Part shown: positions 5,114 through 6,717 of the stretch, piece after piece
Numbering within the stretch: the first letter of the stretch is position 1
Layout: every line of letters begins with the position of its first letter
Origin: Campylobacterales bacterium
GTDB lineage: Bacteria; Campylobacterota; Campylobacteria; Campylobacterales; Arcobacteraceae
DNA length: 6,717 nt
Direction of reading: 5' to 3'
NCBI GenBank assembly: GCA_016784825.1
Contig: JADHTT010000047.1
Coordinates: 1 to 6,717, forward strand
Program-made: the position numbers and the translations under genes
The notes under the pieces: model-generated
Databases searched by the model: none
Told to the model about the DNA's origin: nothing
Seen by the model: the letters and a program-made list of their open reading frames with translations, nothing else

Positions 5114-6439
5114 CTATATAATTAATTCCTTAATAGTATTTTCATTTGTTAAATCTTCATTATATTTAATAATAACTAACTTTTCAGTTTCATTAATATA
5201 CCATTCCTCAATATTGCTAGTACTATAATTTAATCTATCAAGATTATCACTATTAGTAGTATCTAGTGATATATAAGCAACTTTCATCTTCGTTGGATTT
5301 GGTAATGTAATGATTAATATAGCCCATGCTATAGATATTAAAACAATAATAAATGTAATTTGCTCTAAATTTTCTAATCCAAGTTTATCTAAATAAATAC
5401 CACCTACTAAACCACCAATAAATGTACCTAAGTAACCAAATGAATTAAATAAACCTAATACTGCGCCTCTTTGATGTACCTTTGCATATTTTGTAGCTAA
5501 AGATTGCATAATAGGCTCATGCATATTAAATCCAATGAAAAATATCACTACACCTATAACAAACCATAAAGTTGAAATAGCTTGACCAATAATATAAAAA
5601 GAGATAGCAAATAATATAATTCCTACTACTAATACCTCTTTAAACTTACCTTTTTTCTCTGCTAAAATAGCTGCTGGAGCCATAGCAAATATACCTGCTA
5701 TCATAGATGGTAAGTATACTTTATATAAGTCAGCTAATTCCCAACTATATACTTTTGTAAGTACTATAGGTATAATCATAAAAGCAAATGTCATAAATCC
5801 TTTTTGTAAAAAGTTAGTGATATTCATCTTAATTAATTTACTATTGAATATTACAGGTAATAAATTTGTTTTTGAAGAATACGAGTGACTAATTAATGGT
5901 GGGTTTGGTACAAATTTAACTAAAATAACTATAGAAGCTAAAGCCAAAACTGCAGTTAACCAAAATAAACTATGTATACCTAAAGAAGCTCCCATAGTTG
6001 GTCCAATCAGCATAGATGCCGCAAAACTTGCGGCAATCATACCACCCATAATAGCCATAGCTTTTGGTCTTTGTTCTTCTCTTACTAAATCACTAATCAT
6101 AGCAGTTACAACAGCACCAATAGCTCCAGCACCTTGTAGTAGCCTACCTAATAATAAAAATAGTATATCATTTGATACAGCACATATAATTGAGCCAATA
6201 GCAAATAATAATAAACCTAATATAATCGTACCCTTACGACCTAATTTATCACTCATAATTCCAAAAGGGATTTGAAATATCATTTGAGTTAAAGCATAAC
6301 CACCAATAACTATACCAACTAAAGTTGAATTTGATCCTGGTAAAGATAAAGCATATACTGATATCACAGGTAATACAATAAATAAACCAAAAAATCTTAA
6401 AGCGATTATTGAACTAAGTGGGGCGATTGTTTTAAACAT
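5114..6439 (-). CDS. yajR: YajR-type MFS transporter with C-terminal soluble domain
   Basis: A 441-residue major facilitator, predicted to be a 12-helix inner-membrane proton-coupled exporter. The first helices (about 8-30 and 40-60) are followed by motif A, GIMSDKLGRK (60-69, Asp64 and Arg68), then motif B-like LGRLLQGAGA (97-106) with Arg99 and the motif C-like LIGPTMGASLG (144-154) of drug/H+ antiporters. A hydrophilic middle loop (about 178-205) separates the two six-helix halves, and helix 12 ends near 380. Residues about 385-441 form a charged tail that could fold as a small alpha/beta domain, like the YAM domain of E. coli YajR. N-terminal phrases such as VLPV, GGYALTQ and FQIPFG also resemble YajR. 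The natural substrate of YajR is not established. ATG 6439 follows AGGA at 7 nt, and a TATAAT box lies upstream. It is the first gene of a two-gene unit with rdgB. Confidence 0.85.
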   Translation of the reverse strand: MFKTIAPLSSIIALRFFGLFIVLPVISVYALSLPGSNSTLVGIVIGGYALTQMIFQIPFGIMSDKLGRKGTIILGLLLFAIGSIICAVSNDILFLLLGRLLQGAGAIGAVVTAMISDLVREEQRPKAMAIMGGMIAASFAASMLIGPTMGASLGIHSLFWLTAVLALASIVILVKFVPNPPLISHSYSSKTNLLPVIFNSKLIKMNITNFLQKGFMTFAFMIIPIVLTKVYSWELADLYKVYLPSMIAGIFAMAPAAILAEKKGKFKEVLVVGIILFAISFYIIGQAISTLWFVIGVVIFFIGFNMHEPIMQSLATKYAKVHQRGAVLGLFNSFGYLGTFIGGLVGGIYLDKLGLENLEQITFIIVLISIAWAILIITLPNPTKMKVAYISLDTTNSDNLDRLNYSTSNIEEWYINETEKLVIIKYNEDLTNENTIKELII

Positions 6440-6465
6440 GAAAAGTCCTAAAAAAAATATACCAG

Positions 6466-6471
6466 ATTATA
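6466..6471 (-). promoter_or_regulatory. Candidate -10 box for the yajR-rdgB unit
   Basis: A perfect TATAAT on the minus strand, 26 nt before the yajR ATG at 6439 and downstream of the rRNA terminator. Initiation near 6459 would leave a leader of about 20 nt containing the AGGA ribosome site. The hexamer at -35 spacing (TGTTTA) is a poor match to consensus. The position makes this the natural promoter for yajR-rdgB, independent of the rRNA operon. Confidence 0.55.
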
Positions 6472-6508
6472 CTACTTAAATATTAATCTAAACATAAAAA
6501 TTGTACAT

Positions 6509-6560
6509 AAAAAAAGGCTCTTACCTCAACCTTACTCAATGTAAGATAAAGATAAAAGCC
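6509..6560 (-). terminator. Rho-independent terminator of the rRNA operon
   Basis: Read on the minus strand just downstream of the 5S gene. GGCTTTTA (6553-6560) pairs with TAAGAGCC (6516-6523) in an 8-bp stem with one G-U pair, followed at once by seven T residues (6509-6515). Inside the outer stem, CTTAC (6541-6545) and GTAAG (6531-6535) form a second small hairpin with loop ATTGA, giving a stacked or bulged structure. It separates the rRNA operon from the yajR promoter. Confidence 0.8.
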
Positions 6561-6581
6561 TGTGTAAATAAAAATTCTAAA

Positions 6582-6698
6582 AAGTTGGCAGCGACCTACG
6601 TTTCCACCAGGGAACCCGGCAGTATTATCGGCGATGATGTGCTTAACTTCCAGGTTCGAAATGGAGCTGGGTGGGACCACATCTGTATAGCCACCAAC
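6582..6698 (-). rRNA. rrf: 5S ribosomal RNA
   Basis: 5S rRNA of the large ribosomal subunit, about 117 nt. On the minus strand the two ends pair as helix I, GTTGGTGGC (6690-6698) with GCTGCCAAC (6584-6592). The interior carries conserved bacterial 5S segments: GTGGTCCCACC near the 5' end, the loop C element CGAACCTGGAAGTTAAGC, then GCCGATAATACTGC and the GGAAACGTAGGTC arm leading into helix I. It is followed by a strong terminator and preceded by AT-rich spacer, as expected for the last gene of a 16S-23S-5S operon whose 23S gene would lie beyond the right edge. The exact ends may be off by 1-2 nt because processing cannot be read from sequence. Confidence 0.95.
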
Positions 6699-6717
6699 AA
6701 ATTCAGAATAGAATGTA
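6699..6717 (-). other. Part of the presumed 23S-5S spacer
   Basis: Nineteen AT-rich nucleotides upstream of the 5S gene at the window edge. No 23S 3' end sequence is recognisable here. The call rests only on position next to 5S rRNA. Confidence 0.4.

Noticed and set aside
6483..6680. A 65-codon open frame on the minus strand across the 5S rRNA gene and its terminator
   Set aside because: It lies inside a clear 5S rRNA and terminator, has no family resemblance, and is a chance frame in structural RNA.
1..6717. Mobile element, CRISPR array, toxin-antitoxin or defence genes
   Set aside because: No transposase, integrase, long inverted or direct repeats, spacer-repeat pattern or small paired genes were found. 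Composition is uniform apart from the expected higher GC of the 5S gene.

Overview
The window is an AT-rich chromosomal segment that looks like a member of the Campylobacterota, most plausibly an Arcobacter-type genome. The reasons are strong A/T bias at third codon positions, the clpS-clpA-aat gene order, protein sequences resembling that group, and AT-rich promoters with clear TATAAT -10 boxes but poor -35 boxes. The species call is inference. No mobile element, CRISPR array, prophage gene or pseudogene is visible, and the region reads as housekeeping core genome.

Layout from left to right. (1) Positions 1-558, minus strand: bioD (dethiobiotin synthetase, biotin pathway), whose C-terminus runs off the left edge. 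(2) Positions 559-624: a 66-nt divergent intergenic region with one TATAAT box on each strand. The two boxes face each other, so the predicted promoters overlap. (3) Positions 625-4531, plus strand: a tightly packed five-gene operon, clpS, clpA, aat, a ferredoxin:thioredoxin reductase catalytic-subunit-like protein and a single-domain rhodanese. Junctions are a 1-nt overlap, a 23-nt overlap, a 29-nt gap and a 5-nt gap. (4) Positions 4514-6439, minus strand: yajR-type MFS transporter followed with no gap by rdgB (ITP/XTP pyrophosphatase). rdgB is convergent with the rhodanese gene and overlaps it by 18 nt. (5) Positions 6440-6717, minus strand: the promoter of the yajR-rdgB unit, a Rho-independent terminator, and the 5S rRNA gene that ends an rRNA operon extending beyond the right edge.

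How the genes work together. The first three genes of the plus-strand operon make up the effector arm of the bacterial N-degron (N-end rule) pathway. Aat adds Leu or Phe to proteins with N-terminal Lys or Arg, ClpS recognises the resulting destabilising N-termini, and ClpA unfolds them into ClpP, which is not in the window. The last two genes form a thiol/sulfur redox pair of unknown physiological role. The FTR-like protein keeps all six cysteines expected for the Fe-S cluster and redox disulfide, but with altered spacing and no visible variable subunit. The rhodanese has a complete active-site loop. The minus-strand pair combines nucleotide-pool sanitation (RdgB) with an efflux-type transporter carrying a C-terminal soluble domain.

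Nothing here is clearly a new system. The items most worth a second look are the FTR-like/rhodanese pair attached to the N-degron operon, the face-to-face bioD/clpS promoters, and residue changes at functional sites of ClpS and ClpA.
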